From assembly GCA_947453625.1 (NCBI GenBank), contig CANGHK010000019.1, positions 1-64,000 on the forward strand: a stretch of 64,000 nt of DNA, given 5' to 3'. A program made the translations under genes and the position numbers. Positions 46,931 to 55,255 of the stretch are shown here, one piece after another (position 1 is the first letter of the stretch; the number at the start of each line of letters is the position of its first letter). Below the pieces are notes generated by a model. It did not search any database. It saw only the letters and a list, made by a program, of their open reading frames with translations, and had not been told where the DNA came from. This DNA is from Burkholderiales bacterium (GTDB lineage: Bacteria; Pseudomonadota; Gammaproteobacteria; Burkholderiales; Burkholderiaceae_C).

Positions 46931-47895
46931 TGGCCGAGACCCCGCTGGTCGAGGTGCGAGACCTGGACATGGCTTTCCCCGTTGGCAGAGCCGGGGGCCG
47001 GCCGGTGATGATGCAGGTGCTCAAGCGGCTGTCCTTCGACATCGCGCCGGGCGAGACCCTGGGCCTGGTCGGCGAATCCGGCTCCGGCAAGTCGACCGCT
47101 GGCCGCATCCTGGTCGGGCTGCTCGAGCCGACCGCCGGCAGCGTCAAGCTGTTCGGCCGCGACATCACCGGCGGCGCGCGCAAGGCCAACCTGGCCGCCG
47201 TTCGGGCCAGGCTGCAGTTCGTCTTCCAGGACCCGCAGGCCGCGCTGAACCCCCGCATGCGGGTCGGCGAGTCGATCGCCGAGCCGCTGGACATCGCAGG
47301 CGGCCGCAGCGATCGCCAGGTGCGTACCCGTGAGTTGCTCGAGATGGTCGGCCTGCCCAAGGACAGCGCCGAGCGCTTTCCCCACGAGTTCTCGGGCGGC
47401 CAACGCCAGCGCATCGTGATCGCACGTGCGCTGGCGCTCAAGCCCGACTTCGTGGTCTGCGATGAACCGGTCTCGGCGCTCGATGTGTCGATGCAGGCCC
47501 AGATCGTCAATCTGCTGCAGGACCTGCAGGCCAGGCTAGGGCTGGGCTATCTGTTCATCGCCCACGATCTGGCGGTGGTGCGCGCGGTGGCGCACCGGGT
47601 CGCGGTGATGTACGCGGGTTCGCTGGTCGAGGTCGCACCTCGCGCCGCGCTCTACCGCAGCCCGCAGCATCCCTACACCCAGGCCTTGCTCGACGCGGTG
47701 CCGCGGCCCGACCCCGACCGCATCCGGCGCCCGGTGATCGGCGGCGAAGTGCCCAGCCTGCTGGACCCGCCGCCGGGCTGCCGCTTCCACACCCGTTGTC
47801 CGCATGCCCTGCCACGCTGCCGGGTCGAGGTGCCGATGCTGCGCCAGACCGGGCCAGGCCACTTCACGGCCTGTCACCTCCACAACCCGCCTTGA
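46930..47895 (+). CDS. ABC importer ATPase (DppF type)
   Basis: A 321-residue nucleotide-binding protein whose ATG overlaps the previous stop by one base. Motifs are Walker A GESGSGKS near 48, Q-loop [12 protein letters not shown] near 100, signature FSGGQRQR near 153, Walker [13 protein letters not shown] near 172 and FIAHDLAV near 206. The end [12 protein letters not shown]...[14 protein letters not shown] is typical of DppF/OppF. It completes a full import system from 42508 to 47895. Confidence 0.92.
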   Translation: MAETPLVEVRDLDMAFPVGRAGGRPVMMQVLKRLSFDIAPGETLGLVGESGSGKSTAGRILVGLLEPTAGSVKLFGRDITGGARKANLAAVRARLQFVFQDPQAALNPRMRVGESIAEPLDIAGGRSDRQVRTRELLEMVGLPKDSAERFPHEFSGGQRQRIVIARALALKPDFVVCDEPVSALDVSMQAQIVNLLQDLQARLGLGYLFIAHDLAVVRAVAHRVAVMYAGSLVEVAPRAALYRSPQHPYTQALLDAVPRPDPDRIRRPVIGGEVPSLLDPPPGCRFHTRCPHALPRCRVEVPMLRQTGPGHFTACHLHNPP

Positions 47896-47914
47896 CCCGA
47901 TCGGACGCCTGCCC

Positions 47915-49345
47915 ATGTCGAACGAAGCGCTGACCCGCTTGACCGCCACCGAAGCCGCCGGATTGATCCGGCGCAGGCAGCTCTCGCCGGTGGACTATGT
48001 CGACGCGGTGCTGTCGCGGATCGCGGCGCTGCAGCCGACGCTCAACTGCTTCATCACCGTCGTCGCCGACCAGGCCCGCGCCGACGCCATTGCGGCCGAG
48101 GCCGCGGTGATGGCCGGCGGGCCGCTCGGGCCGCTGCACGGCGTGCCGGTCAGCATCAAGGACCTGATCCCGACCCAGGGCATACGCACCACCTTCGGGT
48201 CGGTCGCGTTTGCCGACCATGTGCCCGAGCAGGACGACATCCTGGTCACCCGGCTGCGCGCGGCGGGCGCGGTGGTGATCGGCAAGACCACCACGCCCGA
48301 ATTCGGCATCAAGGGCCAGTGCGATGCGCCGATCTTCGGCACCACCCGCAACCCCTGGGACCTGGGCCGCAGCCCGGGTGGCTCGAGCGGTGGCGCGGCG
48401 GCGGCGGTGGCTGCCGGGCTGGGGCCGATCGCGCTTGGCAGCGACGGGGCGGGCTCGATCCGCATCCCGGCCGCCTGCTGCGGCCTGGTCGGGTTCAAGG
48501 GCACAACCGGCGCGCTGCCCTACGCCGAGGCCCGCGACGCCTTTGGCAACGTGGTGGCCGCCGGGCCGCTGACGCGCAGCATTGCCGACGCCGTGCTGAT
48601 GCAGTCGGCGATGGCCGGCGCCGATGCGCGAGATCCCTGGACCGCCAACACCGCGCCGCTGGGCCGGCTGGCGACGGGCCGGGACCTGTCCGGGTTGAAG
48701 ATAGGCTATCTGCGCCTGGCGGCCAACCGCGCGCTGGCCGCCGACGTCAGCGCCAACACCCTGGCCTCGATCGAGGTGCTGCGAAGTCTCGGCGCCGAGG
48801 TCGAGGAGGTCAGCCAACAGGTCGACTGGATCAGCGAGGACCAGCGCGTGCTCTACCTCAGCTCGATCGCCCACAACCTGGGATCGGTGGTCGATCGATT
48901 CGGCGACCGCACCGACCGCGTGCTGCGCGCCTATGTCGCCACCGGCAGGCAATACGAGATCGGCGCCTACATCCGCGCGATCTCGGCGCGCACACGCCTG
49001 TTCAGGGCGGTGCAGAGATTGTTCGAGAGCTATGACTTCCTGGTCTCGCCGACGCTGAGTTGCACCGCGTTGCCGGCCGGGTTCGACGGCGCCGCCGACA
49101 GCGTGGTGGTCGACGGCCAGGCGATGGGACCGGTGCAGCCCGAGTGGACCGGCTATGTCTACCCCTTCAACCTGACCGGCCACCCGGCTCTGAGCGTCCC
49201 CTCGGGATTTGCCAGCGACGGCCTGCCGACCGGCTTACAGATCGTCGGACCACGCCACGGCGACGCCGAGGTGCTGCGTCTGGGCGCGCTGATCGAGCAA
49301 GCCAGGCCCTGGGCCGATCGCTGGCCCTGCAGCCGGCAGCCCTGA
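47915..49345 (+). CDS. Amidase-signature-family amidohydrolase
   Basis: A 476-residue protein, 19 bases after the ATPase. The Ser-cisSer-Lys triad is complete: Lys in VSIKDLIP near 83, the cis-Ser in SPGGSSGGAAAAVAAGLGP near 154-160 and the Ser nucleophile in GSDGAGSIRIPA near 178. It hydrolyses amide bonds in the cytosol. As the last gene of an aminotransferase/ABC importer operon, it probably cleaves the imported amide. GatA is an alternative family member, but no gatB/gatC are here and the context argues against it. Confidence 0.88.
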   Translation: MSNEALTRLTATEAAGLIRRRQLSPVDYVDAVLSRIAALQPTLNCFITVVADQARADAIAAEAAVMAGGPLGPLHGVPVSIKDLIPTQGIRTTFGSVAFADHVPEQDDILVTRLRAAGAVVIGKTTTPEFGIKGQCDAPIFGTTRNPWDLGRSPGGSSGGAAAAVAAGLGPIALGSDGAGSIRIPAACCGLVGFKGTTGALPYAEARDAFGNVVAAGPLTRSIADAVLMQSAMAGADARDPWTANTAPLGRLATGRDLSGLKIGYLRLAANRALAADVSANTLASIEVLRSLGAEVEEVSQQVDWISEDQRVLYLSSIAHNLGSVVDRFGDRTDRVLRAYVATGRQYEIGAYIRAISARTRLFRAVQRLFESYDFLVSPTLSCTALPAGFDGAADSVVVDGQAMGPVQPEWTGYVYPFNLTGHPALSVPSGFASDGLPTGLQIVGPRHGDAEVLRLGALIEQARPWADRWPCSRQP

Positions 49346-49364
49346 TCCCCGTCGGGCCTCGATC

Positions 49365-49402
49365 CTTGGCGCCAGAGCCTGGTCCGGTCAGGGTCCGCCA
49401 AG
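49365..49402. terminator. Stem-loop downstream of the amidase operon
   Basis: CTTGGCG (49365-49371) and CGCCAAG (49396-49402) enclose an inner CCTG/CAGG pair and lie 20 bases after the amidase stop. No T-tract, so termination is a guess. Confidence 0.4.
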
Positions 49403-49744
49403 CCAGCTTCAACTCATGATGGGCCCATGACCGCCAGGTCGGGCAGGGGACTGCGCTCGAGCCGCTTGGCCCAGTCCAGCCGTATGGGCCGGCTCGGCCG
49501 CTTGCGGCGCCCGCATAGGATGTGCTTGCCGTTCAGGTCGAGGCAGGCACCAGAATGTCCCACCCCCTGTTGCCGTCGACCGTCTCGCCCGGACCAGGCT
49601 TTCGGGCATGGGCAACAGTCGGGTGACAAATGCCTGCAGCCAGTCGCCCTGTTCGGCGCCTGATCGAGAGTCGGCGGTCAGACCGGCAGTGATCCGTCGC
49701 CGGTCCCTGAGCGTGTCACCAGGATGCAGTCCATCGCGAGCTGG
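49403..49744. other. Gene-free stretch
   Basis: I see no supportable gene in this ~340-base stretch. A minus-strand frame reads RPIRLDWAKRLERS, faintly like the end of IS91-type transposases, but nothing around it supports that. It separates the ABC/amidase operon from the EamA gene and may be rearranged debris. Confidence 0.5.
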
Positions 49745-50626
49745 TCAGCTGCCGGCCTGTTTCCCTGGACGCGGCACCAGGTCCAGCGTCAGCGCCGTTC
49801 CCACGATGATGACCGCGCAGCCGGTGATCATTCGCAGCGTGAGCGCCTCACCCAGGTAGAGTGCGCCCAGGATCATCGTGACCACGGGCGTCAGGAAACT
49901 GACCGATGTCGCTCGCACTGGACCGATCTTGCGAATCAGGCCGAAGTAGAGCAGGAAGCCGAATCCTGAGGCGACGACGCCCATGAACGTCACCTCGGCC
50001 CAGGCGCGAAGGCCAGGGATCTGCTGCGGCCAGTTCGTCAGTGCCCCGGGGGCAAGCACCAGCGCGCCGATGCCGATGCTGCCGGTGGCCAGCACGATGG
50101 GGTCGACGTCGTGCAGCGTTCGCGCATAGTTCGACGACACGCCCCACATCACGGTGACCAGCAGCGTGACGATGATGGCCAGCCCAGCATCACTGCGCAC
50201 GCTGATCTGGTCCCAGACCAGCAGCGCGACGCCAGCTAAGCCGATGACGAGCCCCGCAGCCCGCATCGGCGTGATCGGCTCCTTGGTCCACCAGCGGGCG
50301 ATCAGGGCGGAAAACAGCGGCGCGGCCGACTGCAGGACGGCCAGCAGACCGGCTGAGATCGAGCGCGCCGACCAGCCCAGCCCGATGAACGGAATCGCGG
50401 TGAACATGGTGCCGTAGATCAGCAGCGGCTTCCAGTGCCGAATGAGCGGGCCCGGGCCGAATTTCCACAGGGTGAGTGGCAGCAACACCAGCAGGCTGCC
50501 CATGGCCAGGCGCAGGAACACCATGGGTGCCGCCCCGAACGATGGCACTGCCGCACGCATGAAGAGGTAGGCGCCGCCCCAGGCGCAGGCGAGCATCAGG
50601 AGTTGGAGAAGGTCGGCAGGACGCAT
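49745..50626 (-). CDS. EamA/DMT-family transporter
   Basis: A 293-residue protein starting at MRPADLLQLLMLACAWGGAYLFMR. It has ten membrane segments in two repeated EamA halves; the second half opens with GLAIIVTLLVTVMWGVSSNYARTL. Motifs such as LQSAAPLFSALIARWW and SFLTPVVTMILGALYLGEALT are typical. These proteins export amino acids or metabolites. No operon partner; the gap before the GST gene (254 bp) shows no gene. The long upstream extension has no membrane or coding character and is rejected. Confidence 0.88.
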   Translation of the reverse strand: MRPADLLQLLMLACAWGGAYLFMRAAVPSFGAAPMVFLRLAMGSLLVLLPLTLWKFGPGPLIRHWKPLLIYGTMFTAIPFIGLGWSARSISAGLLAVLQSAAPLFSALIARWWTKEPITPMRAAGLVIGLAGVALLVWDQISVRSDAGLAIIVTLLVTVMWGVSSNYARTLHDVDPIVLATGSIGIGALVLAPGALTNWPQQIPGLRAWAEVTFMGVVASGFGFLLYFGLIRKIGPVRATSVSFLTPVVTMILGALYLGEALTLRMITGCAVIIVGTALTLDLVPRPGKQAGS

Positions 50627-50880
50627 GGAGTCGGTTGGTGGCCCCTTCAGGGACAAGGGTCGTGGCCTCTGACGGGTTTCTTTCTCCCGTGCGACGACTG
50701 CCCGGTGGGCACATCGTAGCGGAGGGTTCAGGATTTGCGCGCCCGCGCGCGCGTCTGTTGACGCTGATGCGGGTGTGAGCTGGCGGCCTGCCGTGGGCAG
50801 TCGCCTGCGCTGTGTGCAGCCTGCGAGGACGCTCGCCACGGCGGAGCCGGTCGACCGCGCGGTCTGTTCGCGGCGCGCCT

Positions 50881-51813
50881 TCAGGCGGCGATGTCCTTCC
50901 TGATCTGGAAGCCGAACCGGGGAAAATGGACGTGCACGGTGCCGGCGCGCGGGTCCTGCCGACGCAGGGTGACCGATTCAGTCGACAGCCCGACCAGCGT
51001 GCCAGCCACGGCGTCGCTGCCGTAGTCGGTGGCGGCGACGGTGATTGCCTGGCCGGCATCGAAACCCAGGCCCGGCAACACGCCGACCGGCGCATGGCCC
51101 GCGGCGCCGGCCGCCACGCCGATGGCGTCGGTGCTGCTCATCGCGTCGTGCTGGTGGTGGCCGATGGCCAGCAGACGGTCCAGCCAAGGCCCGATCGCCG
51201 GGTAGTCGTCGAGCAGATACGCGACCGGCTTGGCCAGGCGGACGAACCAAAGGCAATGGCCGACCGAAAAGTCTGCGATGCTGGGCAACGCGCCCAGCAG
51301 CCAAGGGCCGCCGGCGGCGAGCTGCGCGTCCAGCGCGGCCATGTGGGCCTTCAACTGCGCCGTGCCGTCAGCCAGGGTCAAGCGCGGCGCGCCGACGTTG
51401 CGCATGGCGGCTCGGTCGGCCGCAAAGCCTTTCAGCACCTCGGGCGAAGGATCGCCCATGATGGCCGCGACGCCGGCGGGTTGCATCGCCCAGCAGACCG
51501 CTGCGCCGAACAACATGCCGTCGGCCCATTGCGCCAGCAACGGGGCCAACGGCATGTCACGCGGGTACAGGCTGTGGCTGGGCTGTACGTGCTCCAGCAC
51601 GCGGGCGATCAGTGCGGTGTCGCAATACACATCGGCACCGACTTGCAGCACCGGCGTCTTGCGGTAGCCGCCGGTCAGTGCCACCACGTCGGGCTTGGGC
51701 ATCACCGGCGGGATGTGCACCGAGCGCCAGGCCAGCTGTTTGTAGCCCAGCATCAACCGCACCTTCTCGGCAAAGGGGGACATGTCGTAGTGGTGCAGGA
51801 TCAGTTCAGTCAT
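50881..51813 (-). CDS. Glutathione S-transferase-family protein with extra C-terminal domain
   Basis: A 310-residue protein. The thioredoxin-like half is clear (LILHHYDMSPFAEKVRLMLGYKQLAWRSVHIPPVMPKPDVVALTGGYRKTPVLQVGADVYCDTALIARVLE, residues 3-72), with Ser12 as the likely catalytic residue. The helical half ends near residue 230. About 80 residues follow (VGVLPGLGFDAGQAITVAATDYGSDAVAGTLVGLSTESVTLRR) that look beta-rich, outside the usual GST length of ~210. The protein may be a detoxifying or isomerising enzyme. Stands alone on the minus strand. Confidence 0.8.
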   Translation of the reverse strand: MTELILHHYDMSPFAEKVRLMLGYKQLAWRSVHIPPVMPKPDVVALTGGYRKTPVLQVGADVYCDTALIARVLEHVQPSHSLYPRDMPLAPLLAQWADGMLFGAAVCWAMQPAGVAAIMGDPSPEVLKGFAADRAAMRNVGAPRLTLADGTAQLKAHMAALDAQLAAGGPWLLGALPSIADFSVGHCLWFVRLAKPVAYLLDDYPAIGPWLDRLLAIGHHQHDAMSSTDAIGVAAGAAGHAPVGVLPGLGFDAGQAITVAATDYGSDAVAGTLVGLSTESVTLRRQDPRAGTVHVHFPRFGFQIRKDIAA

Positions 51814-51935
51814 GGTTTTTTGTCTCCAGGGGAGGGGCTGTGCTCGGATTCGACCTCAATGCCGCTGGGCGCAGCGGACCATCGGCAGGCGGCTCTGAGC
51901 TGGGGGATGCGCTGGCCAAAGGATGAGCGGTCCTG

Positions 51936-52772
51936 TCAGCGCGGCGCAAACCCATGCCGCGCCAGTACCGCCTGGCCGGCCGGTGACAGCAGGAAGTCGA
52001 CGAAGTCCTGGGCTTGGGGAGGCGCACCGGTGATCACCGTGACGCCGTAACTGGCGCTGACATCGATCGCCTCGGGCAAGGGCAGGCTGCGCTGGCCCGC
52101 TTGCTCACGCGCCGCGGCGCCGGTGTTGGTGCAGTAGGTCAGGAAGAGGTCGGCCGCACCCTGCGCCACCAGCAGGCCGTAGACATTGCGGTCGGCCGGC
52201 GCGGCGGGCGAGTTCGGTCCGCCGGTGAGTTGGAGCGCCTTGGCCGCAAGCGTCGCCGCCGCGCCGCGGACGCCACTTTGCTCGATGCGATCGAACACCT
52301 GCAGCGCGTAGTCGCCAGCCGGGTCGGCGCGCGGCGTCGACATGCCCAGCTTGAGCGTCGGGTCCAGCAGGCGCTGCACCAGATTGTCGGGCGTCAGGTC
52401 AAGTCCGGGGCGCGCCAGGGCGCAGATCGCGTTGCGGGCAAAACGCTGTACCGGGCCGGCGCGGCCAGTCTGGGCCAGGGCTTCGGGATGCGTCATGTTG
52501 GCCGACGCGAACACATCGCTGGCCTCGCCGGCGGCGATGCGGTCCTTCAGCAGGCCAGAGGCGCCGAAGGTCAGCCGCGACTGGGTGCCGGGATGGGCCG
52601 CTTCGAAGGCCGCGGCGCTGTCGGTGATGGCCGCGCGCAGGCTGCCCGCCGCATGGACGCGCAGTTCGGCGGCTGCCGGCTGCGCGGCCAGCAGCGTCGC
52701 GCAGGCCAGGCCCAGCAGCCAGGCCGAGGCTGTCAGGCGCTTCAGCTCGGCAGCCCAACCCGCGCTCGCCAT
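51936..52772 (-). CDS. ModA-like periplasmic binding protein
   Basis: A 278-residue protein with a long signal peptide (LLGLACATLLAAQPAAAE). The ModA-type start is LRVHAAGSLRAAITDSAAAFEAAHPGTQSRLTFGASGLLKDRIAAGEASDVFASANMTHPEAL, residues ~37-100, with the oxyanion Ser residues. It lacks modB/modC neighbours. Its start is one base after the stop of the PCu(A)C copper chaperone gene, so the two are co-translated. It may bind molybdate, another oxyanion, or serve a copper-related task. Function uncertain. Confidence 0.75.
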   Translation of the reverse strand: MASAGWAAELKRLTASAWLLGLACATLLAAQPAAAELRVHAAGSLRAAITDSAAAFEAAHPGTQSRLTFGASGLLKDRIAAGEASDVFASANMTHPEALAQTGRAGPVQRFARNAICALARPGLDLTPDNLVQRLLDPTLKLGMSTPRADPAGDYALQVFDRIEQSGVRGAAATLAAKALQLTGGPNSPAAPADRNVYGLLVAQGAADLFLTYCTNTGAAAREQAGQRSLPLPEAIDVSASYGVTVITGAPPQAQDFVDFLLSPAGQAVLARHGFAPR

Positions 52773-52773
52773 G

Positions 52774-53238
52774 TCAGTGCTTGTGCTCGACCGCGGCCGC
52801 GCCCAGCGCACGGACCGGCGCCTTCACCAGCAGGGTTTCCTTCTTGCCGTCCTTGCCTTCGACGACCAGGGTCAGCTCCACGGTCTGGCCGGTGGCCATG
52901 GGTGCCTTCAGGTCCATCAGCATCACGTGGTAGCCCCCCGGCTTGAGCTCGACCGCCTTGCCGGCGGGCAGGTCCAGCCCGGCGACCGCGCCCATGCGCA
53001 TCGTGCTGCCTTCCATCTTCATCTCGTGGATCTGCACCACGCCGGCCACCGGTGAAGCGGCCGACACCAGCTTGCCGCCCTGGGGCGAGGTGATGCTGAA
53101 GAAGGCGCCGGTGGCCTTCTGCTCGGCCACGGTGCCGCGCACCCAGGCGTCCTTGACGGTGGTCTGGGCCAGCGCGGGAAGGCTGTTCCAGACGGCCAGC
53201 GTGCAGGCGAGGGGGGCGATCAATCGGTAGGCGGTCAT
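52774..53238 (-). CDS. PCu(A)C copper chaperone
   Basis: A 154-residue periplasmic protein with a signal peptide (to ALAQT, residue 26). The copper-binding motifs are complete: VQIHEMKMEGSTMRM near 69-83 and GGYHVMLMDLKAPM near 101-114, giving the His and Met ligands. A His/Lys-rich tail ends the protein. The family hands Cu(I) to cytochrome c oxidase. It contrasts with the ligand-poor relative at 14064. It is coupled to the ModA-like gene. Confidence 0.9.
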   Translation of the reverse strand: MTAYRLIAPLACTLAVWNSLPALAQTTVKDAWVRGTVAEQKATGAFFSITSPQGGKLVSAASPVAGVVQIHEMKMEGSTMRMGAVAGLDLPAGKAVELKPGGYHVMLMDLKAPMATGQTVELTLVVEGKDGKKETLLVKAPVRALGAAAVEHKH

Positions 53239-53465
53239 CGGTCGGTCCTGGGTTGGTCGGCGGGCGGGCTCCGGGTGGCCTGGTGCCGATACAGCCGCGC
53301 GCCGCTCTTTGCAGTTTACCCAGGCACAAGCGGCTTGGCATCCTGCCGCTTTGGCGTGGCCGCCTGGGCACCCGTCACCCGTTTACACTGCAGTCATCGC
53401 CTATGCACCGCCGCCCGCAGCCAGCGCCAGTCCTTGAAGGCTGGCGGGCTTCGCGGCTTCATTCC

Positions 53466-54173
53466 ATGGACCTGGTCTACAGCTACGCCGCCTTCCTGAT
53501 CGCCTACCTGATCGGTTCGCTGTCGTTTGCGGTGATCGTCAGCCGCGTGATGGGCTTGTCCGACCCGCGCAGCTACGGCTCGAGGAACCCGGGTGCGACC
53601 AACGTGCTGCGCTCGGGCAACAAGACGGCGGCGGTGGCCACGCTGCTGCTCGACGCGCTCAAGGGCTATGTGCCGGTGGCGCTGGTCCAGTACTACGGGT
53701 TCGAACTGGGCTTCGAGGACACCACGATCGCCTGCGTCGGCGTCGCGGCATTCCTGGGTCACCTGTTCCCGGTCTTCTTCCGCTTCGAGGGCGGCAAGGG
53801 CGTGGCCACCGCCGCCGGCGTGTTGCTGGCCTTCGAGCCGCTGCTGGGCCTGGCCACGCTGGTGACCTGGGGCGCGACGGCGGCCTTGTTCCGCTACTCA
53901 TCGCTGGCTTCGGTGGTCGCTGCGCTGTTCGCGCCTTTCTTCACGTTGATGTTCTTCGACCGGCCCCGGGTGGCGATGGCTGTCGTCGTGATGAGCCTGC
54001 TGCTGCTGTGGCGCCACTGGCGCAACATCGTCAAACTGATCAGCGGCAAGGAATCCAAGCTCGGCGAGAAGGCCGCTGATTCGCAACATCGGCGGCGTCG
54101 CCGTATTCGCCGCCTGCATCACGACGGTGCTTCTTCCGCATCATCGACATTCCACCCTCCCAAAGAAAAGTGA
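53466..54173 (+). CDS. plsY: Glycerol-3-phosphate acyltransferase PlsY
   Basis: A 235-residue inner-membrane protein. The PlsY motifs are present: AYLIGSLSFAVIVSRVMGLSDPRSYGSRNPGATNVLRSGNK (motif 1, residues ~13-54), the GLEXGXKGV-type loop FRFEGGKGVATAAGV near 105-119 and KLISGKESKLGEK near the end. It transfers acyl from acyl-phosphate to glycerol-3-phosphate to start phospholipid synthesis. The last ~30 residues are Arg/His/Ser-rich (HRRRRRIRRLHHDG), beyond the usual end, and may be read-through of a lost stop. Confidence 0.9.
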   Translation: MDLVYSYAAFLIAYLIGSLSFAVIVSRVMGLSDPRSYGSRNPGATNVLRSGNKTAAVATLLLDALKGYVPVALVQYYGFELGFEDTTIACVGVAAFLGHLFPVFFRFEGGKGVATAAGVLLAFEPLLGLATLVTWGATAALFRYSSLASVVAALFAPFFTLMFFDRPRVAMAVVVMSLLLLWRHWRNIVKLISGKESKLGEKAADSQHRRRRRIRRLHHDGASSASSTFHPPKEK

Positions 54174-54178
54174 TCAAC

Positions 54179-54523
54179 ATGGTTCAGCGTTTTGATGTCG
54201 GTGCCCGCATGTCCGAGATGGCGGTGCACAACGGCGTGTGTTACCTGGCCGGTCAGGTGGCGGTGGACGGTGAGCATGACATCGCGGGCCAGACCCGCGA
54301 GGTGCTGGCCAGCATCGATGCGCTGCTGGCCCGCGCCGGCACCGACAAGTCCAGGATCCTGTTGGCGCAGATCTTTCTGGCCGACATCCGGGATTTTCCG
54401 GCGATGAATTCGGTCTGGGACACCTGGGTGGTGGCCAACCACACCCCGCCGCGTGCCACCGTGCAGGCCACGCTGGCCCGGCCCGATTGGAAGGTCGAGA
54501 TCGTCGTCACCGCGGCCTTGTAG
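54179..54523 (+). CDS. RidA-family (YjgF/UK114) protein
   Basis: A 114-residue protein; the ATG at 54179 is chosen, though a GTG at 54170 overlaps the plsY stop. The family core is VCYLAGQVAVDGEHDIAGQTREVLASIDALLARAGTDKSRILLAQIFLADIRDFPAMNSVWDTW, then NHTPPRATVQATLARPDWKVEIVVTA with the Arg that binds a carboxylate. RidA deaminates reactive imines and enamines. It converges with the yciO-like gene 36 bases on. Confidence 0.88.
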   Translation: MVQRFDVGARMSEMAVHNGVCYLAGQVAVDGEHDIAGQTREVLASIDALLARAGTDKSRILLAQIFLADIRDFPAMNSVWDTWVVANHTPPRATVQATLARPDWKVEIVVTAAL

Positions 54524-54559
54524 GCCAGGCGCCAACCTCCCTGGCTGGGTCGGCGCTGA

Positions 54560-55183
54560 TCAGAGGCCGAGGCGTGCCAGACTGCCGCGGCCCTGGCGCA
54601 TCAGCGCAGGCTGATCGCCAGTCAGGTCGATCACCGTGGTCGGGGCCATCGGGCAGGCGCCGGCGTCGACGACCGCGGCCACCAGTTTCTGGAAGCGTTC
54701 GCGTATCTCCTCAGGGTCGTTGAGCGGGTCTGTCTCGCCCGGCGCGATCAAGGTGGTGGCGAGCAGTGGCTGGCCCAATTCGGCCAGCAGCGCCTGCGTC
54801 ACCCGGTGGTCGGGCACCCGCAGCCCGACGGTGCGGCGCGACGGGTGCGACAGCCGGCGCGGCACCTCCTTGGTGGCATTCAGGATGAAGGTGAAAGGCC
54901 CGGGCGTGCCGAGTTTGAGCAGGCGGTACTGGCGGTTGTCGACTTGGGCGTAACTGGCCAGTTCCGACAGGTCGCGGCACAGCAGGGTGAGGTGGTGTTT
55001 GTCGTCGACGCCACGGATTCGGCGCATCGCCTCGGCGGCCGGCTTGTCGTCGAGGTGGCAGACCAGCGCATAACTGGAATCCGTCGGCACCGCACAGACG
55101 TTGCCGCCATGCAGCAACTGCACGGTCTGCTTGATCAGCCGGGCTTGCGGATTGTCGGGATGGACTTCGAAATACTGCGACAT
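54560..55183 (-). CDS. Sua5/YciO/YrdC-family protein
   Basis: A 207-residue protein. The family core is visible: LLHGGNVCAVPTDSSYALVCHLDDKPAAEAMRRIRGVDDKHHLTLLCRDLSELASYAQVDNRQYRLLKLGTPGPFTFILNATKEVPRRL, with KHH in place of the KxR of TsaC. This and the next-door RNase AM gene point to YciO rather than TsaC, which makes threonylcarbamoyl-AMP for tRNA t6A. Its role is unclear, possibly RNA-related. Cytosolic, 72 bases after the RNase AM stop. Confidence 0.85.
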   Translation of the reverse strand: MSQYFEVHPDNPQARLIKQTVQLLHGGNVCAVPTDSSYALVCHLDDKPAAEAMRRIRGVDDKHHLTLLCRDLSELASYAQVDNRQYRLLKLGTPGPFTFILNATKEVPRRLSHPSRRTVGLRVPDHRVTQALLAELGQPLLATTLIAPGETDPLNDPEEIRERFQKLVAAVVDAGACPMAPTTVIDLTGDQPALMRQGRGSLARLGL

Positions 55184-55255
55184 GCGCGGCGGGTGGGTGC
55201 GTTGGCTGCGGTGGGTGCGGGCACTCTAGGGCCTGGGGTCGGCTTCCAGCCTGTC

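Noticed and set aside
49409-49629. IS91-type transposase remnant
   Set aside because: Only RLDWAKRLERS is faintly similar; there is no downstream Cys motif and no upstream domain.
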